A DNA stretch of 64,000 nt from Nocardia ignorata NBRC 108230 (GCF_001612905.1 NZ_BDBI01000045.1:1-64000); one strand, 5' to 3'; shown: positions 1 through 10,367, counted from the stretch's first letter. Numbers and translations: made by a program. The notes: generated from the sequence alone by a model not told the origin.

Positions 1-183
1 TTTCCGCGCTCCCCCCACACCTCCCCTTCGCTTCTCTCCGCCCATTTAAAAAGGCAGACATCTGGCATCTCGGATAACGATCCGATAACACCCGTGTCGA
101 TAGTTGTCCATCGTTGCTCAGAGTTGTCGAACCGAATTAATTGTCGCTTGCGGCAACATAATTCATTGATGCCTCATGGAGGC

Positions 184-3100
184 ATGGTCGCGACTATTCA
201 TCGAGTCGCCGCAGGAAACGGCTACCAATACTATTTGCGTCAAACCGCAGCCAACGACCGAACCGCTCGCGGGCGGTCATCGCTGTCGCAGTACTACTCC
301 GATCATGGTGAAGCACCCGGACGCTGGCACGGCACCGGCTTGGGCGCCCTCGACCTCACGGCCGGGTCGGAAGTGACCGAGCCCCAGATGAAGTCACTGT
401 TCGGGGAAGGTCTTCACCCGAACGCCGAGCAGATCAAGACCGAGGTCTACACACGCCAGATCGCGCTCGGCGCAAGCGACCGTGACGCCACCCGCGCAGC
501 CGAGAAGGCAACGAAACTGGGCAACAAGTTCGCCGTCTATGAAGTTCGGTCGGAGTATCGGAAGCGCTGTTCTCAGGCCTACCGCGCACACAATTCAGCA
601 CGGAATATGGAGCCCACTGCCGCCATTTCCGATGACGAACGTGCACGTATTCGCACACAGGTGGCGACCGATATGTTCACTGACGAGTACGGTCGTGCAG
701 CCTTGAACGCGAGAGAGTTGTCGGGGTGGGTCGCCAAGAACTCGCGTGTCAACCAGGCCGCGCTAGCCGGTCTCGAGATCACTTTCTCCCCGGTGAAGAG
801 TGTGTCGGTGTTGTGGGCGTTGGCCCCACCGGATATGGCGCGGCGGTTAGAGGTTGCCCACCAGCGCGCGATCAGGGATGCGTTGGCGTGGTTGGAACGC
901 AACGCCGTGTTCACCAGGCTCGGCCGCAACGGCGTCCGTCACGCCGAAGTCGAAGGCATCGTCGCGGCTTGCTTCACCCATCGCGACAGCCGCGCAGGCG
1001 ATCCCGACCTCCATACCCACGTCCTGGTCGCCAACAAAGTCCGCACCCTGGACGGCAAGTGGCGCACGATCGACTCGCGTTTGTTCCATGAAGCGGCCGT
1101 CACGGTCTCGGAGATTTATGACTCCCGCCTCGAGCACTACCTCGAACTCGCTCTGGCCCTGCAGTTCGAAACCCGCCCTGACCGCGATATCCACCAGGTC
1201 CCGGTCCGTGAAGTCGTCGGTGTCCCGCTGGAACTGATCCATGCCTGGTCGCAACGTGGCACCGCGATCAACGCACGCTTGGACCGGCTCACCGCCGATT
1301 TCCAGGCAACCTTCGGCCGCGAACCCACCCCGGAAGAGGTCTACGGGCTGGCCGATCGGGCAACGTTGGACACCCGCCCGGCCAAACACCTTCCGCAATC
1401 GCACACCCAGCAACGGCAAACCTGGCGGGAACAAGCCACCGCCGTGCTCGGCGGCCATGAGCCCGTTGAAGCGGTGATGGTGGCCGCGGTGTCGGTGCCA
1501 CCGATATCGCGCCCGGAGCCGGACGCCGCGTTCATCGCCGCGACCGCCGAACGTGCGCTGGCCGCTGTATCGGAGCGGCGCTCGACGTGGCGGCCGTTCA
1601 ACTTGCGCGCCGAGGTCGAACGCCAGCTCCGCGGCCGGATCAGCCCCGCCGACTGGGCCTGGGTCCCCGACAAAGTCGTCGCCGCAGCACTCTCACCGCG
1701 GTCTACGATCGCGCGCGGTGATCCCGACCTCACCGAAGAACCCGAGCTGCGAGCGGTGCCCGCCTGGTTGCGCCACCGCGACGGCAGCCTCGTTCACGTT
1801 CGTCCGAACTCCCAGATCTACACCACCGAAACCACTCTCGACGTCGAAGCCGCACTCATCGAACTGTCCATCGAACCTGGCGCCCGCACCCTGGACCCCG
1901 ACCTGCTGACCAACGCGGTCGCGGAATACAACACTGCGCATCCTGATCGGCCGCTCAATGTCGGCCAGGTCGGTGTGATCTCGTCCTTCGCCACGTCCGG
2001 GTTGCGCGTGCATACTGCTAACGCTCCGGCTGGCACCGGCAAGACCACTGCCATGCAAGTTCTCACCAGCGCATGGCATTCCAGCGGCGGCACCGTCCTT
2101 GGGATGGCGCCCACCGCTGCGGCGGCCGCGGTGCTCGGGGAGTCGATCGGCACCCGCGCTGAGACCGTCGACAAGCTCCTCGACGTCATCCATCGCCACT
2201 CCGTGCGCGCGGATTCGCCCACGGTCGTGCGGGATCATCCGCCGTCGTTGCCGCAGTGGGTTCTCGACATCGACAACACGACGCTGGTGATCGTCGACGA
2301 GCACGTCAAACTCGGCAACACCAAACGCCTGCAACTGCTGCAGTTCCTGTCCCGTCGCGGGGCCACGGTGCGCTGCATCGGTGACGACCGGCAACTGCCC
2401 GCGATCGACGCCGGTGGCGCCGACGCCGACATGAACGTCGCCTCCCCCGAACAAACCGTGACGCTGTCACACGTCGTCCGGTTCGCCTCCACCGGCGAAG
2501 CAACCGCGTCGATCGGGCTGCGCGAGGGCGACCCGGCCGCGTTGGCCTGGTATCTGGACAACGACCGCATCCACGCCGGGCACACCGGGTCGGTCTACGA
2601 CGACACCTATACAGCATGGGCCGCCGACCACAACGCCGGTCGGGACGCGGTCATGTTGGCGCCCACCCACGAGGTCGTGACCGCGCTCAACGCACGCGCC
2701 CGCGCCGACAGACTCACCCGAACCGGCACGAAACCGGAGACCGAAGTGGTCCTCGCGGACGGTCTTTGCGGCTCTGTCGGTGACACCGTGCGCACCCGAC
2801 GCAACAACCCGAAGCTGCGTTTCGGCGACACCGATTGGGTCCGCAACGGCTACTCCTGGACCATCACCGCCGTCAACCAGGACGGTTCACTGACCGTGTC
2901 ACACCGACGCGGCGGCACCAACAGCGACACAACCGTCCGACTTCCGGCCGAGTACGTGCGCGCCCATGTGCATCTGGGGTACGCCGCGACGATCGATTCC
3001 GCGCAGGGAATCACCGCCGACGCCTGCCATGTCGCGTTGTCCGGGCGCGAATCCCGCCAACAGTTCTACGTCGCGATGACCCGCGGGATCCACGCCAACC

Positions 3101-6081
3101 ACGCCTACCTCGCGACCGCCCTCGACGGCGCCGAAGGCTCGATCTACACCGAACCCGCCGTCTACCCGCGCACCGCGGTGGAAGTTCTACAGCGCGTCTT
3201 GGCGCGCGACGGGGCACAGAAATCCGCACACACCGAACTTCGCGACGCCCTCGACCCTGCCTTGCGCATCGGACGGGCGGTCGATATCTACCTCGACACC
3301 CTCGGCCTGACTGCCGAACACGCCCTCGGCAGCGACCGTCTCACCGAACTCGACCACGCCGCCGACACCATCCACCCCGACATGACCGACAGCCCCGCCT
3401 ACCCGGTCCTGCGTCAACACCTGGCCCTGATCGCACTCACCGGCGCCGACCCCATCGCCGCGCTCCGCGCCGCCGCGGATAAGCGGGAACTCGATACCGC
3501 CGATGATCCCGCTGCGGTGCTGGACTGGCGACTGGACCCGACCGGCGCCCATTCCGCCGGCACCGGACCACTGCCCTGGACCCCAGGACTGCCCCACGGC
3601 GTCACCGATCAGGCCCTCGCCGAACTTGTTCGGGCCCGCGAACGGATCGTGTCCGCCCTCGCCGAACAAATCCGTGACACCGCGCGAAGGTGGACGCCGG
3701 GCAACGTACCCGCGTGGGCGCGGCCACTTCTCGGGACCGATCCCGCGTTGCTCGGCGAACTCGCGGTGTGGCGGGCAGGACTCGGTATCCCCGACACCGA
3801 CACCCGACCCACCGGACCAGACCGCTACACCGACCTCGAACGCCTGCACCAGAAACGCCTGCAACAACGCGTCATCGACGCCTGCGGTGACCCCGCGCTG
3901 CCACGCAATCGGTGGGCCGACGTCGTCGCCAACATCGATGCTCGAATCAGCACCGACAGCTCGTGGCCGGTCATTGCCGACAAAATCGACCTCGCCGACC
4001 GCGCCGGACTCGGCATCACCATTCTGCTCACCGGCGCCGCCGCACAACGACCATTGCCCGATGAAATGCCCGCCGCGGCACTATGGGCACGCCTGGAACT
4101 GGAACCATCCGCCCTCGACACCACCGACACCGACCCTCTCCACCCCGACTGGCTACCCGACCTCGAAACCGTCCTGGGCACCGACACAGCCGAACAGCTC
4201 ACCAACGAACCGGCCTGGCCCCGGGTCGTCGCCGCCGTCGAACGCGCCACCAAATCCTGGTCACCCCGCGATCTGCTCTTCACCGCCTACGAACTACTCC
4301 AAGGCGCCCAACCCGACGACGCCGCACCATTGCGTCCCGACCAACTCGCCGCCGCACTGGCCTGGCGCATCGACACACTGCACCACCACACCCCGACACC
4401 ACCACCTGCCCACCACGCTGAACAGGCAGCGCCTGAACCGAGCGCCCCGGATGGCGGCAGCGAAACCACAGCCACCGCCGCTAAAGCCGAGCAGACCCAG
4501 CACAAAATCGAGGATGCTCCTGTCGCCACCGTTGTCAGCGAACCTGCCGAGGACGACCTCCCCACCGGCATCGACCGTATTGCCGAATTGTTCGCGACCG
4601 GGCGAGTCGCCGACGCTGTCGCTGCGTTCCGAACCTTCAACACCGGACTAGCCGACGACGAACAAGCGGTCCTCACCGCTATCTCGGAAACCCTCTACCA
4701 GTACAGCTTCCCCGTCGCGCAAGCCCGACTCCGCTGGGCCGCCAGACAGTTCCCACAACACCAGGCTCTGATCCAGGCGTGCACACCCTCAACAGATCCG
4801 CACGTCTTCCGCCGTGACACCGAACCCGACCACGACCGCACCCGGCCCGTCTACGACCACCGCGAACGCTTCGACCCCACGGTCACACCGGCTGCTTTCG
4901 ACCCGATCCAGGCCGCAGGCAACGACGTGGTCGACACCTACCTCGCCGACCCCGAAACACTCGACAGCCGCGATCCGGCGTCGATCAGCGCCGCCCGAGC
5001 AGCAGCGGGTGGCTATCCGATCGACTACGACCTGGCCGCGATACCCGCCATCATCGGCCTGCCATGTGTCGATTGCAGCATCGAACGCCCCGACAATGCC
5101 AGATCTCCCGTGCCCCCAAGAGTCTCCGACGACGGCCTGTGCCACGACTGCCGCGACAACGAACGGCCAGGCATCCCCGAACACAACCCCGCAGAGCACA
5201 TCACCGCACGATGCGCCCATATCGTCGAGACCCACCCCGCACCTGCGGCCTTGGCGATGCTGCGCCGCGACTGGCGCATACTCGACCAGCCCAGGCGCGC
5301 ACTCATCGAGCAGTGGCTGACCGACAACCCGCTCACCGAACAACCACTTCCCGTCCTCACCCCGCTGCAACGTCTCTCCGACCGCGCGCTCGCCGAGGCG
5401 ATCGACGGACTTACCCAGCGGCTCAGCAACATCGCAACAGAAGCCGAATTCTTCACCCCGATTCGACATGACGACTTCTATTCCGCACCCGATACGACCG
5501 TGGCCGAACACCGGCAAACCGCCGAGAACGCACAACTGACCGCCCGCCAGCACGCCCACGAACTCGACATCGCTATCCGAGCACTCCACGCCACCGCGGA
5601 CACACTCGAGACCGCGCGTGAAGAACTCGACTCCCTGCCAGTGACGCGCCGCCGCCAGCGCAAGACCCTGCAAGAACGCATCAACACCTTGGTCCGCGAA
5701 CACCGCGAGCGCAGCGAAACGCACGAGCAGATCCGAGACACCGCGCGGGCAGCAAACCGGCACGCCAACGAACTACTCGCCCGCGCCGAACGCACCGCCG
5801 CCGAAGACGAAAGTCGCCGTCTCGCAGACCATACCCACGCCGCTGGCACCACCGCCAACGACCGAGAACGAACGACCGCGGCACTTCAGAACGGGCTGAG
5901 CGCCGAACTCTCCGACCACCGTGCAGAACAACTGAGACGACATCAACTGTCACACCCTCAGCGACAACGGGAGGAACACGCACGTACCGAAGTGAACGCA
6001 ACAGCGGAAGATTTCATCCCAGACGAATACACCTACCCCGACGGGAACAAGCCGAGTCCAGAAACTGACCTCGGCCGGTGA
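184..6081 (+). CDS. traA: MobF-family conjugative relaxase/helicase (TraA/TrwC-like)
   Basis: Nicks oriT, stays covalently attached to the transferred strand and unwinds the DNA during conjugation. The N-terminal third is a TrwC-type relaxase with early tyrosines (GNGYQYYLRQ) and the metal-binding HTH pair H277/H279 in DPDLHTHV, with another His upstream in CFTHRDS. A RecD2-like helicase follows: Walker A AGTGKTT at residues 616-622, Walker B LVIVDEH, and a UvrD_C-like end (IDSAQGITADACHVAL, then FYVAMTRG). The long C-terminal extension has two CxxC pairs (C1628/C1631, C1653/C1656) and then a charged, probably coiled-coil tail. At 1,965 aa it is longer than many MobF relaxases. The frame is open back to a GTG at 94, and an ATG also lies at 169. 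ATG 184 is chosen because MVATIHRV resembles relaxase N-termini; no well-spaced RBS decides the start. Family assignment is firm. Confidence 0.93.
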   Translation: MVATIHRVAAGNGYQYYLRQTAANDRTARGRSSLSQYYSDHGEAPGRWHGTGLGALDLTAGSEVTEPQMKSLFGEGLHPNAEQIKTEVYTRQIALGASDRDATRAAEKATKLGNKFAVYEVRSEYRKRCSQAYRAHNSARNMEPTAAISDDERARIRTQVATDMFTDEYGRAALNARELSGWVAKNSRVNQAALAGLEITFSPVKSVSVLWALAPPDMARRLEVAHQRAIRDALAWLERNAVFTRLGRNGVRHAEVEGIVAACFTHRDSRAGDPDLHTHVLVANKVRTLDGKWRTIDSRLFHEAAVTVSEIYDSRLEHYLELALALQFETRPDRDIHQVPVREVVGVPLELIHAWSQRGTAINARLDRLTADFQATFGREPTPEEVYGLADRATLDTRPAKHLPQSHTQQRQTWREQATAVLGGHEPVEAVMVAAVSVPPISRPEPDAAFIAATAERALAAVSERRSTWRPFNLRAEVERQLRGRISPADWAWVPDKVVAAALSPRSTIARGDPDLTEEPELRAVPAWLRHRDGSLVHVRPNSQIYTTETTLDVEAALIELSIEPGARTLDPDLLTNAVAEYNTAHPDRPLNVGQVGVISSFATSGLRVHTANAPAGTGKTTAMQVLTSAWHSSGGTVLGMAPTAAAAAVLGESIGTRAETVDKLLDVIHRHSVRADSPTVVRDHPPSLPQWVLDIDNTTLVIVDEHVKLGNTKRLQLLQFLSRRGATVRCIGDDRQLPAIDAGGADADMNVASPEQTVTLSHVVRFASTGEATASIGLREGDPAALAWYLDNDRIHAGHTGSVYDDTYTAWAADHNAGRDAVMLAPTHEVVTALNARARADRLTRTGTKPETEVVLADGLCGSVGDTVRTRRNNPKLRFGDTDWVRNGYSWTITAVNQDGSLTVSHRRGGTNSDTTVRLPAEYVRAHVHLGYAATIDSAQGITADACHVALSGRESRQQFYVAMTRGIHANHAYLATALDGAEGSIYTEPAVYPRTAVEVLQRVLARDGAQKSAHTELRDALDPALRIGRAVDIYLDTLGLTAEHALGSDRLTELDHAADTIHPDMTDSPAYPVLRQHLALIALTGADPIAALRAAADKRELDTADDPAAVLDWRLDPTGAHSAGTGPLPWTPGLPHGVTDQALAELVRARERIVSALAEQIRDTARRWTPGNVPAWARPLLGTDPALLGELAVWRAGLGIPDTDTRPTGPDRYTDLERLHQKRLQQRVIDACGDPALPRNRWADVVANIDARISTDSSWPVIADKIDLADRAGLGITILLTGAAAQRPLPDEMPAAALWARLELEPSALDTTDTDPLHPDWLPDLETVLGTDTAEQLTNEPAWPRVVAAVERATKSWSPRDLLFTAYELLQGAQPDDAAPLRPDQLAAALAWRIDTLHHHTPTPPPAHHAEQAAPEPSAPDGGSETTATAAKAEQTQHKIEDAPVATVVSEPAEDDLPTGIDRIAELFATGRVADAVAAFRTFNTGLADDEQAVLTAISETLYQYSFPVAQARLRWAARQFPQHQALIQACTPSTDPHVFRRDTEPDHDRTRPVYDHRERFDPTVTPAAFDPIQAAGNDVVDTYLADPETLDSRDPASISAARAAAGGYPIDYDLAAIPAIIGLPCVDCSIERPDNARSPVPPRVSDDGLCHDCRDNERPGIPEHNPAEHITARCAHIVETHPAPAALAMLRRDWRILDQPRRALIEQWLTDNPLTEQPLPVLTPLQRLSDRALAEAIDGLTQRLSNIATEAEFFTPIRHDDFYSAPDTTVAEHRQTAENAQLTARQHAHELDIAIRALHATADTLETAREELDSLPVTRRRQRKTLQERINTLVREHRERSETHEQIRDTARAANRHANELLARAERTAAEDESRRLADHTHAAGTTANDRERTTAALQNGLSAELSDHRAEQLRRHQLSHPQRQREEHARTEVNATAEDFIPDEYTYPDGNKPSPETDLGR

Positions 6082-6469
6082 CCAGCAACGTGGACCCTGA
6101 ATGTCGGCTATATACATACAAGCAACGCCATGACCTCTAGTTTCCTCACCGTAGAGCCTCGCCTGCAGTGGCTCGATCCCGGCCACACCGGACTCATTCC
6201 GCACCGAGTGCGGGTGGGATCTGCGGCCCGGGCGCCAGTGGTGCTCACGCACAGTTCAACATCCCGAGCCGAACACGCTCGAGAGGCTGTCTGACCTGCG
6301 GGCCTGCTAGGACAACGAGATGGAACAGCTCTCAACAACCGGTAGAGCACCTCACCGGACGGATGCGACACATCTGGTCGAGATCGTTCTGTCTGCTTGC
6401 GCGTCCGGGTAGCCTCAGCGATGCGTCAGAGCCAGAGATGCGAGCACGCGAGGACGGCGTTCAACGATC
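6082..6469. other. Intergenic region, no gene recognised
   Basis: 388 bp between the relaxase stop and the next convergent gene. Short open frames on both strands have neither a ribosome binding site nor protein-like composition. A terminator for traA would be expected here, but I see no strong stem-loop. Confidence 0.5.
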
Positions 6470-6700
6470 TCACGCTCCATGTCTCCCGCTTTCGGCGATG
6501 GTGTAGGCCAAGTCAGTCAGCTCGTGTGGCCCCCGATCGGCCGCACACTCGTCGCAGATGTTGATCACCCGGCCGGCCAACGGGGCTGCGAAGGCCGGTA
6601 GGCCGATGTCCTGCTCGAGCTCTTCATCCCAATCAGGGGTGGTCTCCATTTGACATACGTCGCAAGCCCAAACTTCGTGCATATCTGTATCGTTCGTCAT
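6470..6700 (-). CDS. Small CxxC zinc-ribbon-like protein
   Basis: A 76-aa acidic protein with two knuckles, CDVC near residues 14-17 and CDEC near 49-52, which together could bind one zinc ion as a zinc ribbon. The region between them is acidic (DWDEELEQDIG). Such small zinc-ribbon proteins occur on actinobacterial mobile elements and may contact DNA or protein, but I cannot name a function. It is convergent with traA. The ATG at 6700 is the only reasonable start. Confidence 0.6.
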   Translation of the reverse strand: MTNDTDMHEVWACDVCQMETTPDWDEELEQDIGLPAFAAPLAGRVINICDECAADRGPHELTDLAYTIAESGRHGA

Positions 6701-7039
6701 GCCATAACGCTACGGCGCGATCATTGATAGTTCCACACGAAGTCCGTTGTAAGCGGTTGCAACTAAAACCTACTGCTTCCACTACGCCTTCGACTCCCTG
6801 GCAACGAACAACCGGTCCATTCGAATTTCGAAATCGCCTAATACGGCGTATGTTTCGGGATCCTGGCCGAACACGGCCTCTACGACGTAACCGCTATTGC
6901 CTGCCGAGGTTCGCCCGCGACCGTCAACCTGGCCGCCGCGGTTAGTCCCCAAATTCCTGGGGTCTCACCGCAGTGGGCCGATGGCCCAGCGCGACCGCTT
7001 CAAGAAGCGCCATCGTTTCGCACCTGGTTGCACGGCTTG
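6701..7039. other. Gap holding a start-less coding remnant
   Basis: The first 140 bp look non-coding. From about 6841 to 7081 the + strand carries a 70-80 codon open stretch with protein-like composition (LAEHGLYDVTAIACRG) but no start codon, running into the 3' end of the kinase gene on the other strand. I read it as a remnant of an unidentified gene. Confidence 0.35.
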
Positions 7040-7924
7040 CTAGGCGATCGGGTGCCATCCCGACCATGGCCGGGAACCTGATACGCCGCGTAGGCAGTCA
7101 ACTCGATGTTGCGCTTGGGCAGCGTGGTTCGGGTCCGATCCAGCTGCTTGAGCCGCCATGCAGGTCATTCGAAGCTCGCGGATGTCTCTCAACAGGGAGA
7201 AGCCGTCCCATGTCGTGACGTCGTAGCCGTACGCGTCGCAGAAGGAACGGTATCGTTCGGCCGAGATCCAGCCGAATGAGCTGTGTTTGATCGCGGTGGA
7301 GACAAGGTCCCATTCGGGTGGGCCGACCGAGGCACGCTCCAGGTCAAGAAACGTGGTCACTCCGGCTTCAGTGGTGACCACGTTGCCTTCCCAGGCGTCG
7401 CCGTGGATCGGCGACCACGGCATGCCGGTAGGCAACTCTTCCCAGCCTGCGCGCAGATCGGCGAGCCGCTGGTACAGCCACTGCCGATCCGCATGACTCA
7501 GCGACGACGCGCTGTCAATGCGTTGCTCGAGCCGGACGAACGGCGCGATTTCGGACAGAAACGGCGGCACGGCCAGCTGGTGCAAGGCCCGCAGCGCCGT
7601 CCCGATCTCGCGCTCGCTGCCGTTATGGTGGGGCGGCAACTCTTTCCACAGCGTCACTGGGCGCGAGTCGATCACAGCGAAGTCCGCGCGAGTGCCCATC
7701 GGCTCCACAGCCGAGATATTGTGTTCTCGAAGCCATTCCGCGATTTCCACCTCGCGGCGCGCCGCCTCGATCTGGCCCGCCCGCGCGACGCGAATGACCA
7801 TCCGCTGATCAGGTACTCGGAAGATCGCATTCTCAGCAAGTTTGATCGGGACCATCCCGTCTGCGTCGATGCCAGCATCTGCGCATGCCGTGCGAGCGAT
7901 GCGTTCAACGAGAGGGGTGTTCAT
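7040..7924 (-). CDS. APH/choline-kinase-fold phosphotransferase
   Basis: A 294-aa small-molecule kinase of the aminoglycoside phosphotransferase (PF01636) fold. Catalytic loop HGDAWEGN puts H174, D176 and N181 in place, and the metal-binding aspartate of the DFG-equivalent is D194 in FLDLERASVG. An N-terminal lysine in PIKLAENAIFRV and the following strand form the ATP-binding lobe. The substrate is unknown; the fold alone does not imply aminoglycoside resistance. Its ATG overlaps the stop of the upstream XRE regulator by 4 nt (ATGA), so the two are translationally coupled and probably act in one pathway, with the regulator controlling both. Confidence 0.85.
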   Translation of the reverse strand: MNTPLVERIARTACADAGIDADGMVPIKLAENAIFRVPDQRMVIRVARAGQIEAARREVEIAEWLREHNISAVEPMGTRADFAVIDSRPVTLWKELPPHHNGSEREIGTALRALHQLAVPPFLSEIAPFVRLEQRIDSASSLSHADRQWLYQRLADLRAGWEELPTGMPWSPIHGDAWEGNVVTTEAGVTTFLDLERASVGPPEWDLVSTAIKHSSFGWISAERYRSFCDAYGYDVTTWDGFSLLRDIRELRMTCMAAQAAGSDPNHAAQAQHRVDCLRGVSGSRPWSGWHPIA

Positions 7925-9324
7925 GTGGTGGTAGCAGGAGTCGGTATCTGGACCTTGGCGCGGTGGGCGTAGCGGCGTAGTTCGGCGATGTCTTCGTTCG
8001 CGCGCTGGGACTTGAGGTCACGCGCGCGGCCGAGGGCTTGGTTCGCGATGGTGGTTGCCTCGGCCGGGTCACCGGTGGCCATGACGAGCGATGCGAGTTT
8101 GATGGTCGACATCGTCCGCGACCGTGCGGCGGTGTCGGCGTGGCCGTCGACTGCTGCGGCAAGCCGGTCGCGGGCCTCACCGACGAAGCTGCCGTGCACG
8201 GCGATGTCGAACAGGGCGTGGCCGGTGTCGCCCGCGTGCTGCGCGCTGTCGTAGTAGCGCATCCACGCCGGATCGTTGCCGGGCACGCACCGACTGAAGT
8301 CGCGGTCGGCGTTGGCGACGGAGGTCAGCGTCGCGGGAATATCGCCCAGCTTGGCGTGCACACGCGCTTCGGTGGTGTGCAGCATCGCCCGTTCGGTTGC
8401 GGTGAGTTGGTCCGCCTCTGTGAAAGCTCTGCGGACGTATCCGAGTCCGTCGTGGTTGCGGCCGGTCCAGATCGCGTGCCGCGCCATCGAAGAAAGGATC
8501 TTCGCCCTCAGGTTCACCGCCCCGGACTCTTCCGCACAGTCCAGGGCCAGAGCGAACATCGAGTCCGCGTCGTCGTGTGCGCACGCGTCGAAGGCCATGA
8601 ACGCCGCCGTGTGCGCGAGGGACCCGACAGCCATCTGCAGGGCTGCGCGGTCGCGCGCGGAACAGTTGGCTTTCAGGTAGGCGACCGCGACCCGTAGTTG
8701 CGCGACGACGACGTCGCGGACCAGGCCGCCGCCATAGGTGGCGTCCCAGCGTGCGAATAGCTGGGCTGCTTCGTGAATCTGTTTGATCTCCACTGCGCCC
8801 ACTCGCGTCGGGTTGACGGTGGTGCGGGCTTGGCTGAGCATCTGGGCGAGGCGGTCCGGTGACACGATGACCGTCGCAGCGGTAGCTGCGGCCACACGCA
8901 GGAATCCTTGTCGGTCCACGGGCTCCACGGTAGCCACGTTCGGCAGCTTGAACCACAGCAGATCCGGTGGGATGCGCAGGACAGTTGCCCACTTGACCAG
9001 GTTGGAGAGCATCTCGGGCGCCGGGCCGTTCTCGATCCGGCTCAGCTGCGCCTGGCTCAGATCCAGCCACTGCGCCACCTGGATCTGACTCAATGGCTGC
9101 CCGTGAGCGGGGTGGTTGCGGTACTCCTCGATGACCGCACCCATGTGCCAATTCGCCAGCGCCTCACGCAGCGGGCCGTGAGCCCAGAACTCGGCCGGCA
9201 TCTCGGGCGGCCCGTCCGCCGAGGCGATGGGGGCGCAGTTGCCACACCACGGGCCGATGTTGAATCGGCTCAACGAACTTCCGCACGTGGCGCAGGTGCG
9301 ACCATATCCGACTGTTTCCGCCAT
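7921..9324 (-). CDS. XRE-family regulator with N-terminal zinc knuckle and TPR-like domain
   Basis: A 467-aa regulator. Residues 11-30 hold CATC and WCGNC, a four-cysteine zinc knuckle. Residues about 60-105 form an XRE helix-turn-helix (QIQVAQWLDLSQAQLSRIENG). The rest is alpha-helical and TPR-like, probably a ligand- or peptide-sensing domain, as in many actinobacterial XRE proteins. The frame is open to 9354, but ATG 9324 is preferred because GGGAG lies a suitable distance upstream. It is the first gene of a two-gene operon with the APH-like kinase and the first of four such regulators in this window. Confidence 0.85.
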   Translation of the reverse strand: MAETVGYGRTCATCGSSLSRFNIGPWCGNCAPIASADGPPEMPAEFWAHGPLREALANWHMGAVIEEYRNHPAHGQPLSQIQVAQWLDLSQAQLSRIENGPAPEMLSNLVKWATVLRIPPDLLWFKLPNVATVEPVDRQGFLRVAAATAATVIVSPDRLAQMLSQARTTVNPTRVGAVEIKQIHEAAQLFARWDATYGGGLVRDVVVAQLRVAVAYLKANCSARDRAALQMAVGSLAHTAAFMAFDACAHDDADSMFALALDCAEESGAVNLRAKILSSMARHAIWTGRNHDGLGYVRRAFTEADQLTATERAMLHTTEARVHAKLGDIPATLTSVANADRDFSRCVPGNDPAWMRYYDSAQHAGDTGHALFDIAVHGSFVGEARDRLAAAVDGHADTAARSRTMSTIKLASLVMATGDPAEATTIANQALGRARDLKSQRANEDIAELRRYAHRAKVQIPTPATTT

Positions 9325-9524
9325 CGCTTCGCTCCCGTCGTTCCGACCCCACAACGCGAATATTTCGACGCTATCATCGGCACACGCGGCTGGTATACGT
9401 GCCGCGTATATCGGTTATGCCCTGTGCGCGTTGCCCGTAACCGCATGGTGGAGCGACTGTCAGTTCGTCCGAATTCGCTCCTGCACGGACTCCGCGACTA
9501 CTGGCAAGCCGACCGAGGTGACCC

Positions 9525-9740
9525 ATGGCAACCACCCTCGAAGACGATGTGTTCACCCTCCTCAAGCCCGGGAGACCGCTGACCATCGAGACGATTGCGC
9601 ACGACCTGAGGGTGCCGCCGTGGATCGTCGCGCGAGCTTTGGATGCGCTGCGCCACAGGGGCGATGTGTTCCGGAACCGCTGTGCGCAGTGGCAAGTTTC
9701 GGCGGGCAAGCGCCGTCCAGCACGGCAGACGAGCCGATGA
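9525..9740 (+). CDS. Small winged-helix-like protein, first of an ATGA chain
   Basis: A 71-aa basic protein. MATTLEDDVFTLLKPGRPLTIETIAHDLRVP and the following WIVARALDALRHRGDVF look like a small winged-helix DNA-binding domain. A GAGGTG ribosome site lies 4-5 nt before the ATG. Its stop overlaps the next ATG (ATGA at 9737-9740), which begins a chain of five ORFs with identical 4-nt overlaps. It probably regulates its own operon; that is inference. Confidence 0.65.
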   Translation: MATTLEDDVFTLLKPGRPLTIETIAHDLRVPPWIVARALDALRHRGDVFRNRCAQWQVSAGKRRPARQTSR

Positions 9741-10051
9741 GCCGCCTCGCCTTGCCCGGCCCGAGGACCCCGCTGCCATGGGAGGAACAACAGGCCAACC
9801 CGGAGACGATCTGCGGAAGCGGTTGGCGCACAGGTTTGGCCGCTGCAGCCCCGAGCTCGGTCAAGCTAATCCCCACTGTTGAACGGAAACCCCCTCGATA
9901 CGCGAACGCTACGCCATCACTGTGCGGCAAATTTCGATACCAGTGGCGGGCCCGGACTTTCACCAGGACCCCATCCCAGGGAAGCCGAGGCAACAATTGC
10001 CTGATCCGACTTCCCTCAACGCTGGAAAGCCACTTGGGAGGCCTCGTATGA
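9737..10051 (+). CDS. Hypothetical protein, ATGA-coupled (104 aa)
   Basis: Begins LPGPRTPLPWEEQQ after the start region, with a basic Ser/Thr-rich second half. No recognised domain. Both its start and its stop lie in ATGA overlaps with neighbours, which is the main evidence that it is translated, since composition alone is weak. It has no independent ribosome site, so it would be made by translational coupling from the upstream winged-helix ORF. Confidence 0.45.
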   Translation: MSRLALPGPRTPLPWEEQQANPETICGSGWRTGLAAAAPSSVKLIPTVERKPPRYANATPSLCGKFRYQWRARTFTRTPSQGSRGNNCLIRLPSTLESHLGGLV

Positions 10052-10248
10052 ACAGCAGCAAGGAGCCGAACTCATCCCAGCCCGCGGCGAGGCGTACTGA
10101 GCTGTGTGGGTCGGCCGACGCCCGCGCCGGGACGGAGAACCCTCAAACTTTCGACTGCACGCTGCCGACCATGGTTCGGCAGCTCGAGGCGATGGTAAGC
10201 GCGGGATGGTTGACCGGAGTGACCGAGGCGTCCAGCGACTTGCGATGA
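10048..10248 (+). CDS. Hypothetical protein, ATGA-coupled (66 aa)
   Basis: A 66-aa polar protein ending with a helix-like segment (MVRQLEAMVSAGWLTGVTEA). Beyond the ATGA overlap it has its own GGGAGG ribosome site about 7 nt before ATG 10048, which raises confidence. No recognised family. Confidence 0.5.
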   Translation: MNSSKEPNSSQPAARRTELCGSADARAGTENPQTFDCTLPTMVRQLEAMVSAGWLTGVTEASSDLR

Positions 10249-10367
10249 CACCGACCAACATACGAGTGCAGCCGTTCACTGAGTCCCCGCGCAGTCGGTG
10301 CGAGTTCTCCCATCGAGAGGGTTTGTTGCCGACCGTGTCGCCCCACAGACAGACGGCCTGGCGATGA
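10245..10367 (+). CDS. Tiny ORF, ATGA-coupled (40 aa)
   Basis: Encodes 40 residues with no recognisable domain. It starts and ends in ATGA overlaps, so it would be translated only by coupling. It could be a genuine micro-protein or simply a relay that carries ribosomes to the next ORF. Confidence 0.35.
   Translation: MTPTNIRVQPFTESPRSRCEFSHREGLLPTVSPHRQTAWR

Noticed and set aside
3503..4651. 382-codon plus-strand frame inside the relaxase gene
   Set aside because: Pro/Thr-rich shadow in the wrong frame with no recognisable domain, fully covered by the relaxase.
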